Source: Cladophialophora immunda (Eukaryota > Ascomycota > Eurotiomycetes > Chaetothyriales > Herpotrichiellaceae). From it: 64,000 nt of DNA. The stretch spans positions 6,386,001 to 6,450,000 of the forward strand of contig NW_015622541.1 of the NCBI RefSeq assembly GCF_000835495.1, read 5' to 3'. Each line of letters starts with the position of its first letter. Positions within the stretch are counted from its first letter, which is position 1. Below the pieces are notes generated by a model that was not told where the DNA came from, did not search any database, and saw only the letters and a program-made list of their open reading frames with translations. Position numbers and translations under genes: made by a program. Below are positions 1-9,955 of the stretch, one piece after another.

Positions 1-1398
1 AGTCGCGGCTTTAGGCGATTGTCGTTCCCCCTTCAAGCGCCATCCCTTACTAAGGATTGACCCAACACTGATGCATGCGGCCGCCCTGCCCGCCCCAAGG
101 TCAACTTGTCGAGCTCTTTGGATCGTCGACTGCTCGATTCCATCCACTTGCCGACTGCACTTACCGTCTCCTGGGTCAATTGACGTCCTGCTTACCCTAC
201 CGCCGATCTGGGAGAGGTTAATACTCGATGTGGAAATCATATTCCCCTGCATGCTACCACAACCACCAACCGAGCCTGACTTGCACAGATAAAATCCTCC
301 TTCCTGCAGCCTCGCCCTATCTGAGGCTGGCAGATTGCCTAACCAGGGTTCCTCCCTGTTCGGCCAAATTGCGCTCCAATGTCCACCGTCATCACCACCT
401 GCTCGTTCTGAGTACTATGCTACTGCACAGTGACTAACAGCAATGCCTGAAAAGACGCGTGACGGGTATTCTACAATGACACGGGTTGAGCATACCTATG
501 CGCACCAGGTGTGGTATGATGGTAGGCCAGGACGGGCTGCAACCCTTGTCGTCAAAAGACCATGCTGCAGCTTGAGACTTTTCGTAACGAACAGACCTTT
601 TTGAGAAACAAGTGGCATAGTCTCACACAAAATAGAAGCTATCTCTAAACAGCGACGAGGTGGCCACAAGCATCAGACATAGCTAATATTGCCAATAGGG
701 ATAGGGATACTATTATGTCTGGGTAGGAGTAAATACCCTTAGAAATGATCATTAACCATGGGCGAATAAATCAGAGTAACCACCATCGAACCTTTTCCTC
801 GTCAGACTTTGCTACTTCACTTTGCCATCGACTCACGAGGGACACGCTTCAAGAAGCCACCTGCATAATATGGACGCTGGATTCCCTACTGCATTACCGA
901 CCATGATAGTTTCCTGTTTCCATGCTCTTTGTTGGCATCACCGTAGAGTATGTCGCCAGTTCAATCACAGATTTCCGTCAGCATCGGGGTAAGAATCGAG
1001 GATTCGCTGTTAACTCGGCCTACCGTTTTCCCTTTCCGCTTAATAATACGGAAGGCTGGAAGTGGTGGAGGTAGAGTATACCTCATTAAGTCCGGTGTTT
1101 CACGCAACTACAACGAACGCCTCAAGCTCCAAAAGTTCTCCAAGAATGACGACTAGCTAAGCGGCTACAGTAAGTAATCTTCCCACACCGAGTTAGATCG
1201 GCAAGGCAGAATCCTCCTCGTGTCAGAGCATCTAAAATGTCATGTTGACATAACGACGCCCGTAGCTTAGCCTTGGTTGTCCCCCTAGCAATGGGGTACT
1301 GAGGAAAACGAGAGCACTGGAGGATATTAATATAGCCCACGACCTTTGCAGGACACAAATCTTTTCCCGGACCAACAAGCAAAGCTTTTGCGTCTCAA
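1..1398. other. Intergenic stretch, no gene recognised
   Basis: Open frames here are short (under 90 codons), overlap each other and show no recognisable domain. No tRNA, transposon or repeat was seen. The last few hundred bases are presumably the promoter of the membrane-protein gene that follows. Confidence 0.5.
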
Positions 1399-1767
1399 AT
1401 GACTACTCAATCTCACCGCCTGGCCCGCCTCGTCGGCCCCGCGCTCTTCACCATCTCGGCCGCAGAGACGCTCAACGCGCACATCTGGGCCAGCAGCACC
1501 GCGCCGACCGTCTTCCTGAACGGCGCCGTCATCTTCGTCGCGGGCCTCGCCGTCGTCCAAGCCCACAACGTGTGGTCTCGCGCCTGGCCCGTCCTCGTCA
1601 CCTTGGCGGGCTGGGGGGCCGTCGCGCTCGGGTTGACGCGCATGCTCATCCCGGAGCGGATACTGGAGAGCGTGAAGGGAGCGCGGGTGAGGGATGTGAG
1701 GGTCGGGGCGGCGGCGGTCGCGGGGTTTGGGGCGGTGGTCTCGTTCTTTGGATATTATGGATCTTGA
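1399..1767 (+). CDS. Small polytopic membrane protein, bacterial-looking
   Basis: An intronless frame of 122 residues. Hydrophobic segments lie at roughly residues 10-28, 34-53, 62-82 and 100-118, so three or four membrane helices are likely. The stretch around residues 38-73 (YLNG-like 'FLNG', then GLAVVQAHNVWSR and WPVLVTLAGW) resembles small inner-membrane proteins I recall from proteobacteria; this is recognition of a pattern, not a search result. The frame is very rich in G and C at third positions, unlike the flanking DNA, which fits either a highly biased native gene or transfer from a bacterium. Function is unknown and no signal peptide distinct from the first helix is visible. A longer antisense frame over the same bases is a GC-bias shadow. 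Confidence 0.6.
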   Translation: MTTQSHRLARLVGPALFTISAAETLNAHIWASSTAPTVFLNGAVIFVAGLAVVQAHNVWSRAWPVLVTLAGWGAVALGLTRMLIPERILESVKGARVRDVRVGAAAVAGFGAVVSFFGYYGS

Positions 1768-2508
1768 AGATGCATCATGGGTCTGGAGAGCCGGTAGGGC
1801 ATACGCGGAAGTCACCACGGACGACGACGGGAGGGATGGATATGTACCGCAATTTCGGGCACAGAAGAGGCCAATGGGTCAATCGTGAAAGCTACGACGA
1901 CACACAGAAGAAGCTCAACTGCCTGTTTTGGGTCACTAAGGGGCCAAGCACTGTGAACGCTGTCAATTCCCATGTCGGAAGCATTAATGTGCCTGAACTT
2001 CCTCAACCTCCTAAGGAGGTTGTTCTATAATGGGAACCACTAACCTCATCCTGCTGTTTCCTGTCTCCAGAACGATCTGCTCGAGGGACTATGTAAACTG
2101 GACACTTGCATCGTCTCGTCTAGATCGGTGCCGGTCTCTCCACGAACAAGATGAACCTCGCGAGTCCAGCCGTTTGATTCTCTGATCGCTACCTAAACGA
2201 AAACTGGAATTCTCGATCTCAACACGAGGCATAGGAAGGAAAGACGGCGAAAGCGAGTCACATCGACGCATACATACACAAGGGACAGGCGAAGTAGGAA
2301 ACAACCGTCAATGCAATCTAGCTCCTCTCTTCCCATTATCACCGTCGAGTTCTATAATTTTATCTTCTATAATGGCTCTAGCTCGATCAAGGGACAACGC
2401 TCGCTTTCCCCTCTTTTCTCTTCTACAATGCCCGCGCCAAGGAGAACGGCCCATCATCTACCTTCCATCGCAAGCGAGGGAAGGAAGGGACAACTATTAA
2501 AGGCGCGC
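1768..2508. other. Intergenic stretch between convergent genes
   Basis: This lies between the 3' ends of the small membrane protein gene and the sugar transporter gene. It presumably holds both 3' untranslated regions. No coding signal was seen. Confidence 0.5.
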
Positions 2509-4401
2509 TCAAGCCTTGTCAATCTCCTCGCTCTGGACCTCGTTCCCCTTCTCGGCGTAGATGTCGTCGGCGTCCTCGCGGCTGCTGCTGCCCCCGCTGG
2601 CGCCGACGACGTTGACGGCGCCGGCGAACCCTTTCTCGTGCACGACGCCGCCCTCGGTCTCCTTGAGGGCCTGCTCCTCGATCTTGCGCTTCTCCTCCTC
2701 GGACGCGTCGTACCATTGCGTAGCGACGTGCATGTCATCGCCGAAGACGTGGCCGATCTCCTCGAGCGTGCGGCCCTTGGTCTCGGGGAAGAAGAGGTAG
2801 ATGATCACGATGTACTAAGAAAGATGATGAGCACAAGAGGGGAAAGGCAAGGGTTAGGGTTTTCATTTTTCGAAAACTTACCACGGCGGATGGAACAATC
2901 AAGACCAGATAGAAGCGCCATCCGATCTTGTTCAGTGCGACCGGCGCGGCCACCAGGGTGACCTCGCTGGCGAGGTAGAAGGCGGACAAGCCCAGCGCGA
3001 CGCCGGCGGGACGTAGATGGTTGGGGAAAATCTCGGCCACGTAGACGTACTGGGTGGCGTCGATGAAGAAGCACCACCAGATGATGTAGAACCAGATGAA
3101 GAAGACGGCCGCGCGGAGGCCGGCCTCGTTGGTCGTGTTGAGGAACGAGGCCGTCAGGGCGCAGAGGAAGATGACCGAGACGACGCAGCCGCAGGAGCCG
3201 ATGAGCATGAACTTGCGCCGGCCGAAGCGGTCGATGAAGAGCGCCGTCCACGTGTTGCCGATCAGCGTGAAGGTCGTCCAGCACGCGTTGAGCAGCAGCG
3301 GGATCGACCCGCTCAAGCCGAGACTGGCGTAGATCAAGACACCCTATATCAAGCCGTCAGCAAACAAAACCCCTAACCTTAACCCTAACCCTCCAGAGGA
3401 ACGACGAGCGAGGGAGGCCAGCGACGTACGTAGTTGGTCATGACGAAGATGCCCAAGAATTGATTCCCCCACATCAAAACGGCGGCCATCAGGGCGCGCT
3501 TCCTGTTCGCAGGGGTGGCGAAAAGCTCGAACCGGCCCCGGGCCATGGTGGCGTCCATCTCGTACTGTTGCTCCATGAGCCAGAATTCACGCCGGGCCTT
3601 GACGTCCTCCGGGTCGCCTGGTGTCCGGTGGAGCCGCTTGACCACGTCCAGGGCTTCCTGTCGCCGGTTTTGCGAGAGCAGCCACCGGGGGCTGAAGGGG
3701 ACCAAGCTGCTTCCCGCCAGCAAGATGGTGGGGAAGACGACCTGGAAGGCCAGGGGGAACCGCCAGGCGAATTGGGCAGCAGGGTCAGTGGCCGACATGT
3801 GGAAACAGGCGTAGCCCAGCCATCCTGCCAGAGCATAGCCGACCGCGTACATGATGCCAGTCACGCAGACCATGGCGCCTCGTGTCTCTGTAAAACAAAA
3901 CAGAATTGCCTCGTCAGAGAATGTTACACGGACGAGACAGAAGAAACAACAACAGGACGCTCACTTACCTGGCGTGGATACCTCTGCTTGGTAGATGGGG
4001 ACAACACAGGCCAAGATGCCCGAACCCATACCGGCGACAAAACGCCCAACAAGGAACATGGCCATGTCAACCGCGCCGGCACACAAGGCGCCGCCGACGA
4101 TGAGGATGACCGAGCCTATCTGCATGGTGCGCTTCCGGCCATACTTATCCGAAGTCCAAGCCTGTGTGATACATCCTGCTATTGCACCGGCAGAGTTGAC
4201 GCCGTTCAGGGCACCGATCATATTCGTTGTATGGTCATAGCCAGGCTCTCCTTGGGTGGCCAGGTTGAAGTAGGAATAGAAGTTGGGCTGGCCCACGGTC
4301 GAACCGATGATTGCGAGGCCATAGGCGGTGGAAATGGTGCCCAGGGCCACAAACACCACGACCCAAAGATTGTAGGAGTTTACGATGATTTTGAGCAACA
4401 T
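2509..4401 (-). CDS. MFS sugar transporter (Sugar_tr family)
   Basis: Four exons fit: 4401-3969, 3887-3430, 3343-2882 and 2814-2509, all with GT-AG introns, giving about 552 residues, the usual size for fungal hexose or lactose permease-like proteins. Family marks are the DKYGRKR loop after helix 2, the GRFVAGMGSG segment, PIYQAEVSTPETRGA after helix 4, SPRWLL before the central loop, the FIDRFGRRKFM repeat in the second half and PETKGRTLEEIG after the last helix. Twelve membrane helices are expected at the plasma membrane. The start at MLLKIIVNSYN leaves a very short cytosolic N-terminus, which is common in this family. The substrate cannot be read from sequence; lactose-permease-like homologues are one possibility. 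Oddly, introns 2 and 3 both contain telomere-type TTAGGG repeats in opposite orientations. The SDR gene at 5.8 kb is divergent from it. Confidence 0.92.
2849..2863 (+). repeat. Telomere-like repeat in third intron
   Basis: The plus strand reads two adjacent GGGTTA-type units (aagggttagggtttt) inside the intron at 2815-2881 of the sugar transporter gene. It is short, but its pair lies in the neighbouring intron. Confidence 0.7.
3370..3393 (-). repeat. Telomere-like repeat in second intron
   Basis: Three to four CCCTAA-type units with one irregular spacer lie within the intron at 3344-3429 of the sugar transporter gene. On the coding strand this reads as TTAGGG repeats, the canonical telomere unit of filamentous fungi. 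Confidence 0.75.
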
Positions 4402-5813
4402 CTTGACGCGTCAAGAGGGCAAGGGACTTGGTTGGGAGAAGGGGGGAAAAGGGTGAGAGAGAAAGAGGCACTAACGAAGCATCGGGAGGTAGGTACCTGT
4501 CTTTGTATGTTGTACTTAGCCGGTCCCCCAAGCCCAGCACCGTTGATCGATCCAGCAGAGGGCTGACATTATCTCCAACTGTAGACCGAGGGTAAGTGGA
4601 AAGTGACCGCACGAATAGGCAATAGTGGGTGCCGATCACCTCGTCGCCCTCCATTTCACTGACTCAGGAACATGGGATTCATATCCCGGGGCAGTGGTAC
4701 CAGGTACCAGGTGGAAGCCCCGTGGAGGAGGAGAACAAGTGGATAAGAGAACCCACGCTATGCGGGGACGGGCTGTGAGATTATGGGTCTCGAGAGCTGC
4801 AGTTGACGTGAGAGAGGGTCGTACATCCAAAAAGGAACCGGATCCGAAGCTCGAAGAGATGCACAACGAGAAGTTTTTTGGGACTGATAGATAGGCCACA
4901 AGCTTTGATAACGATGGCCTCTCTCATTTTGGAACAGCGCAGCCTTCTGAGCGGTCGCCGGAGAGAGCCACAGCCATGTCCGAGATATTACCAAGATTTA
5001 TGCACGCAATAATGTCGAAAAGGTTCGCGAGGATGCGGCTTCAGCTGCTAAGCTTCGGTGGTGGCACAAAGTATAAACTCTTCTTTCGGTTACCGACCGA
5101 GGTCCGAGGATTGGCCATGGCGTGATCATGGGATACGGGGGTCATCTGAGGGATGATGCAACGAGGGAGAGCGAGGGGTGGTGGATGGTGAATAGCAAGG
5201 AGGTTGTTGATAGAGAGCAGCCATATATGATATAGATAGAAGTGGTAGGGGTTGGGCGCAGTCCAGCAACGCGTCACTGGCGCATTTCGACGTGCTCTCT
5301 TGACGTTTGTTTTCAGTTCGGATCCTTGCAATGTCCCTAGAGACCGGGAGGCCGGGGACAGGGAGGAGGGCGTGGAGGGAAAAGAGGGCAATGGCTCCTC
5401 GAACGAGGCGAACGAGGGAAGTTGAGGTCTAACATGCTCGACTCCAAATCTGCTTCTCCACAAACCCACGAGCCTCGTCTCCGCGCTGCATGCAGGTTTT
5501 CCCCAATGCCCCGAAGTCCCCCAGGCCACCCAGGCCACCCAGGGCCCCCGGGGCTCCAGGCACCCCCAACGCCCTCCCCCCTTGCAAAATGCCCTCCGAT
5601 ATCGCCGTTCTTGCCGCAGGAGGCCAGAGCGAGCCGACAACTTTTGCGGGGAGGGCATTCTAGTGGCATTTCGCTGTCTGTCGTTGAGACGATTCATCTA
5701 TCCACACGTCAATGACGAAAATACAGGAACTGCCGCTCTATCAGATGAGGTGAGAAATACTGAGGATCGAGGCCTTTGCATCTTGACTACCCTGTTGAGC
5801 TGGTTCCTCTCCG
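4402..5813. other. Divergent intergenic region, sugar transporter / SDR
   Basis: This contains both promoters. Near 5519-5547 there are about three direct copies of a CCCAGGCCA-type unit. The long antisense frame at 5041-5697 has low-complexity, Pro- and Ser-rich translation without a domain and was not accepted as a gene. Confidence 0.5.
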
Positions 5814-6662
5814 ATGGCTGACCAGAATCACCCCATATACCCCGACTTGCGCGGCAAAGTCGCCCTGGTCACCGGCATCGGGCAAGACGGCCCTGCTGGC
5901 GACACCAACAACTGGGGCAACGGCGCTGCCACTGCCCTTGCCCTGGTCCGCAACGGCGTCAAGGTCGTTGGCTGCGACATCAATCTGGACGCTGCCAAGC
6001 TCACAAAGTCGCGCATTGAAGCCATCGTCCCGGACGCCGCCGTGGACGTGGCTCTGGCCAACGTGACCGACGCTGCCGACGTGGACAAGTTCGTCCAAGA
6101 ATGCATCCGGAAGCACGGCCGCATTGACATCCTCGTGAACAACGTCGGGCGCAGCGAAAAGGGCGGGCCCGCGGACATGAGCGAGGAGGTCTGGGACGCG
6201 CAGGTCGAGATCAACCTGAAGTCCGTGTACCTGATGTGCCACGCGGTGCTGCCGACGATGGAGGCCCAGGGCGCCGGGGCGGTCATCAACATCAGTAGTG
6301 TCGCCAGTATCCGCTACGTTGGGAAGCCTCAGGTCGCGTACGCGGCGACCAAAGCCGCCGTCACGCAGTTCACCAAGCACTCGGCCGTCATCTACGCGCA
6401 GAAGGGCGTCCGCCTCAACGCGGTGCTGCCGGGGCTCATGTTCACCCCGCTCGTGCAGACGCTGGCGAACAAATACGCCAACGGCGACTACGAAGGGTTC
6501 GTGCGGACGCGGCACAACCAGGTGCCGACGGGCAAGATGGGCTCCTCGTCCGACGTCGCCAACGCGGTCGTCTTCCTCTCGAGCAATGCCGCCGCGGGCT
6601 ACATCACGGGCCAGAAGCTCGTGGTGGACGGCGGCATTGTTTCGAGCACAGGCAGGACGTAG
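5814..6662 (+). CDS. Short-chain dehydrogenase/reductase (SDR), paralogue A
   Basis: An intronless frame of 282 residues. It is a classical SDR: beta-1 and glycine-rich loop KVALVTGIGQ then WGNGAAT (about residues 15-41), an acidic end of beta-2 at GCDIN, which often favours NAD(H), NNVG at about 108, the Ser of NISSVAS (about 162) and the YAATK catalytic Tyr/Lys pair. The C-terminus VDGGIVSSTG closes the Rossmann fold. The nucleotide-binding loop is stretched by about ten residues compared with the textbook TGxxxGxG. The same stretched loop occurs in the SDR at 60981-61913, which matches it over its whole length, so the two are paralogues. Substrate is unknown; cytosolic location is inferred from lack of targeting signals. 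The antisense frame of 242 codons is a shadow. Confidence 0.93.
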   Translation: MADQNHPIYPDLRGKVALVTGIGQDGPAGDTNNWGNGAATALALVRNGVKVVGCDINLDAAKLTKSRIEAIVPDAAVDVALANVTDAADVDKFVQECIRKHGRIDILVNNVGRSEKGGPADMSEEVWDAQVEINLKSVYLMCHAVLPTMEAQGAGAVINISSVASIRYVGKPQVAYAATKAAVTQFTKHSAVIYAQKGVRLNAVLPGLMFTPLVQTLANKYANGDYEGFVRTRHNQVPTGKMGSSSDVANAVVFLSSNAAAGYITGQKLVVDGGIVSSTGRT

Positions 6663-7616
6663 AGCAGGTACCCTGTGAGAGTGAGATGAAACATCCGTGC
6701 AGCTTGGGAGGGCCAGTCTCTGAGGACATATGTCTCACCAAAATACCAAAGAAAAAAAGGATAGAGCAAACGTTCATGTTGTTGCGTAGCATATCACTTG
6801 AATCCTGAGGACTGCCTGCATGCCGGACCAGCCTTTGTACTCTGTGCTGTGCTGTGCTCCGCTCTCGCTGGGATAGATTGATGTGAACAGGCAGGTCGAG
6901 CACGAACGCTATGGCCCCAAAATACAGAAGCCAGCCTCTACCAATCGACTATTAGCGACGCAACTACGCACAAACACAGCGGGTGTGGCGGCTGGTGGTT
7001 CCTTGTCAACCTGCACCGCCTATTGCCGCGTGTATATGGGATGGACGGAGTAAACCCAGAACAAAGTACAACAGCGCACGGGGGGGACCCGACGGCCTTA
7101 AGCGATAGAGGACTATAGGCGTCCCGCTAGCACAGCGTATCTACCATTCGTAGCTACTGTACGTACATGGGGTAAGCACCTTCATTCCGCTCCGTGCCAC
7201 CAATAACACCCGTTGAACGCCGCCGACTCGAGCCGCGGTCTTTGAGATACACACCGTAAGCGGTGTGTATGCCTGGCGCCGCAAGGCTGGACGCCCCTTT
7301 CCGTTCCTCCCCCGTCTTCATCACCCCGGCCTCCCATGTGTCCGTCCGTGGCGGTCGTATCGCACAGCATCGCTTGGCATCGGATCGCATTGCATTTCAG
7401 TGCGTTAGCGAGACGGGGATGACATGCAGGAATGCCTGGACGGGGCCATAAGCTGACGCTGCACATGGGGGGCCGTGGGTCGTAGATTACTGGATCAAGC
7501 CCTCAATGGTGAAAGAGTGAGGAGGTCCATGTACATGATTCCTGCACATATCTTTGGACCAGGGTCTCCTTTATGCTTCCGTATTGGGACCGACGGGGCT
7601 ATCTTGAGTTTACGCT
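6663..7616. other. Intergenic stretch between convergent genes
   Basis: This separates the 3' ends of the SDR gene and the terpene cyclase gene. Frames are short and without domains. Confidence 0.5.
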
Positions 7617-8846
7617 TCAGGGGGTGCATCTCTGGCCCTCGCGCTCAAACGTGATTCCCAGCTCATTGAGCCGGTATCTCTGATCACACGCGTGGAACAG
7701 GATGTATCCGTTGACGTAATTCTCCCAGATGTCCTCGAGGACTTCCTCGCCTTTCAAGCCCCGCCGGATACTCTCCGTGAGCACCACCACCTCGTTGCAC
7801 AGGTCCCTCAGCACCTCTAGGGCCGGCTTTCCCTCGCACCGAGCACGGTTCTGGATATATGTGTTCTCTTCGACCCTGACGTCCAGGGCGACATTCTCCT
7901 TGTAGAATGACATGATGTCGTTGGTAAAGTTGATCCAATCCATCATATCCCTCACGCAGACGAAATACTTCCCCAAATACCTGTCCTCCGGGGCGAGGTG
8001 CGTGGGGAACATGAAGTGCGCGTAGACTTCGCCCGCGCCAGCCTTGTCCCGTAGCAGATGCGCCGCGGTCGACGGGATGTAGGTTAGGGAATCTTGTCGA
8101 AGACCGTTCGGAAAGCGCGCCTCGATTATACTTCCCATGAGGAATTCGACGAACCCCTTCTGGATGGCGCCGGTCGAATACGGGCCATAGTACAAGTGGG
8201 CCTCGGAGGTGACGAGCTCCGACCACAGTAAGAGACACGGTTCGGAATAGATGCTGTCTGTGTTCGGGCTTGAGAGCTTCTGCAATTCCGGAAGGATCTT
8301 TCCGGGTTCCTTGACCACAAGATCGTCGATATAGAACAGGAATATCGTATACAAGGCAATGAACGTCTTGACCTCGATTGCGGCCTCTTTGTAGTGTTTC
8401 TGAACTCCGCTGGCACAGGTGGGGAGGAGCTTGAGGAGGTGAGCCGTGCGCTTGTCGTCCAGGTTCCACGACAGGATTCGAGTTCGGGCTATGCTGTCGA
8501 GTTCGTGAGGATACGGGTCCTCCTGCTGTTGCACATCAAAGCCGATGTTTTGGAAGAACTCTCGTAAAATCTTTGCTGTCTCGGCCTTCTCATCTGTTTG
8601 GCTCGCGATACACGAGCACTGGAGTGGCTCGGGAGGACCGTCTAGAGGGAGCGGTCCTTTCTGGCTCGCAGTCTCTCTGTGCTTCCGGGCCATCTTGTAA
8701 TACAGAACGGGTGCAAGGACAAAAGGCACGCTCGAATAGAAGCTGGGCATAGGCCTCAACCAGTTGAGTTCAATTTTGGGCGAAGAGAGTTGCCATGTCG
8801 AAATAGGCGGTCGGTCAACCCCTCTTATATGCTCTTGTTGAATCAC
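7617..8846 (-). CDS. TRI5-family (trichodiene-synthase-like) terpene cyclase
   Basis: An intronless frame of 409 residues that fits class I sesquiterpene cyclases of the TRI5 Pfam family, which includes trichodiene and longiborneol synthases. The Asp-rich Mg2+ site is IDDLVVKE (D174, D175). The second metal site NDIMSFYKE supplies N309, S313 and E317 (the NSE triad), and a C-terminal DQRYR matches the basic diphosphate-binding DRRYR of trichodiene synthase. Expected reaction: ionisation and cyclisation of farnesyl diphosphate; the product cannot be read from sequence. The protein is longer at its N-terminus than trichodiene synthase (spacing between the two metal sites is normal), with a hydrophobic segment near residues 35-50 that may be a membrane anchor or an artefact of starting too early; Met33 and Met52 are alternative starts. 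No other trichothecene genes lie beside it. Neighbours are a glycosidase and an SDR. Confidence 0.85.
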   Translation of the reverse strand: MIQQEHIRGVDRPPISTWQLSSPKIELNWLRPMPSFYSSVPFVLAPVLYYKMARKHRETASQKGPLPLDGPPEPLQCSCIASQTDEKAETAKILREFFQNIGFDVQQQEDPYPHELDSIARTRILSWNLDDKRTAHLLKLLPTCASGVQKHYKEAAIEVKTFIALYTIFLFYIDDLVVKEPGKILPELQKLSSPNTDSIYSEPCLLLWSELVTSEAHLYYGPYSTGAIQKGFVEFLMGSIIEARFPNGLRQDSLTYIPSTAAHLLRDKAGAGEVYAHFMFPTHLAPEDRYLGKYFVCVRDMMDWINFTNDIMSFYKENVALDVRVEENTYIQNRARCEGKPALEVLRDLCNEVVVLTESIRRGLKGEEVLEDIWENYVNGYILFHACDQRYRLNELGITFEREGQRCTP

Positions 8847-9955
8847 GGCCCAGCTCTAACAATGATCCTACATTATGTTTCAAGGCGAATACTTTGCGAG
8901 CACCGGGTACTTACCGTTCTCTGCGCAATCTGGTCGACAGCGGTCGAATCGTCCGGTCAATCACATTTGAAGGTGTCCACGTCGGTATCGTCCATCATGA
9001 TCTCCTTCGGACATATTGATAGCAACGGACAGTGCTCATTGCAAGATTCGTCGCAGCTATTAGCTCTGACGTGAGCTTGATATGCAGAATATCTGTGGCA
9101 GCGCAATGGCAAAAGGACAAATGCTCAAGGCCAAGAGGATTTGGGGGCTTCATCTCCCCCTGCGATAGAGGCACCGGCCGCCAATTGCCGAGGGACTTTT
9201 CCTAGCTTGTCGTCTGTGTGCGGATCCTGGTGGAGGACTTGCCTGAATGGATTCAAAGAGTCACCATGAAGGATAAAGAGCTGTGATCGGTGACATGGCA
9301 TAGCCGATTCTTCGTTGTGTGCACAACTGGCTAGTTCCTGGTGCAGCTCGACAGATAGGATCCGGGGAGACAGGATCGGGCCAGACCATCATATGGAAAC
9401 CCACGTCTCCAAAGCGTGGTCGAAAAGATCGATCAGGGCGGCTATATAATGAAATGTCCTGTAACGGGTTTGGCGCTCTTCCACATTCCTTCTGGACTCG
9501 CCCCCTTCAGTGAATAGTGTGGCCGCCTGAAGAAGATGACGGTCGGATCGGGCTGACGGCTTGACCATTGCTCCGAGTCTGCAAAAGGCCCAAGACGGGC
9601 TTTCACCGCTGCTTTGTGATCCTTATGATTCGTGTGCGGACGTGAAGGACGTCGGATGACCAGGCAGTGAATCTGATTGCAAGTCCAATAGAGGGTAGAT
9701 TGCTTTGGCCCGATCGGGTCGCATATATTGTTCTACTTCTATCAAGGTCCTCTCAGGCGAAAAACCTATCGTCCCTCATCCCCTTCTGATTAGCCGCTCG
9801 CCGCTTTACTCGCCCTCGGCTCACACTCCGCTCCCCGAACACCAGTTCCTGAGGCACCATGGCATCGATGGAGCAAATACGCCTCTAATTTTCTCCTTCG
9901 GCTTTGACGTCTGCGTTCAGATTGCACATCGTCGAGTAGCCCAGCTTTGCACAGA
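8847..9955. other. Promoter side of terpene cyclase, 3' side of rhamnosidase
   Basis: No convincing coding frame. This holds the upstream region of the terpene cyclase gene and the downstream region of the GH78 gene. Confidence 0.5.

Noticed and set aside
3460..4566. A 368-codon plus-strand frame
   Set aside because: It is antisense to the exons of the MFS sugar transporter, has no domain and arises from codon bias.
5041..5697. A 218-codon minus-strand frame in the divergent intergenic region
   Set aside because: Ser-, Pro- and Arg-rich, no motif, covers a simple direct repeat and a promoter region.
5787..6515. A 242-codon minus-strand frame
   Set aside because: Antisense shadow of the GC-rich SDR gene; Asp/Val/Arg-rich low-complexity translation.
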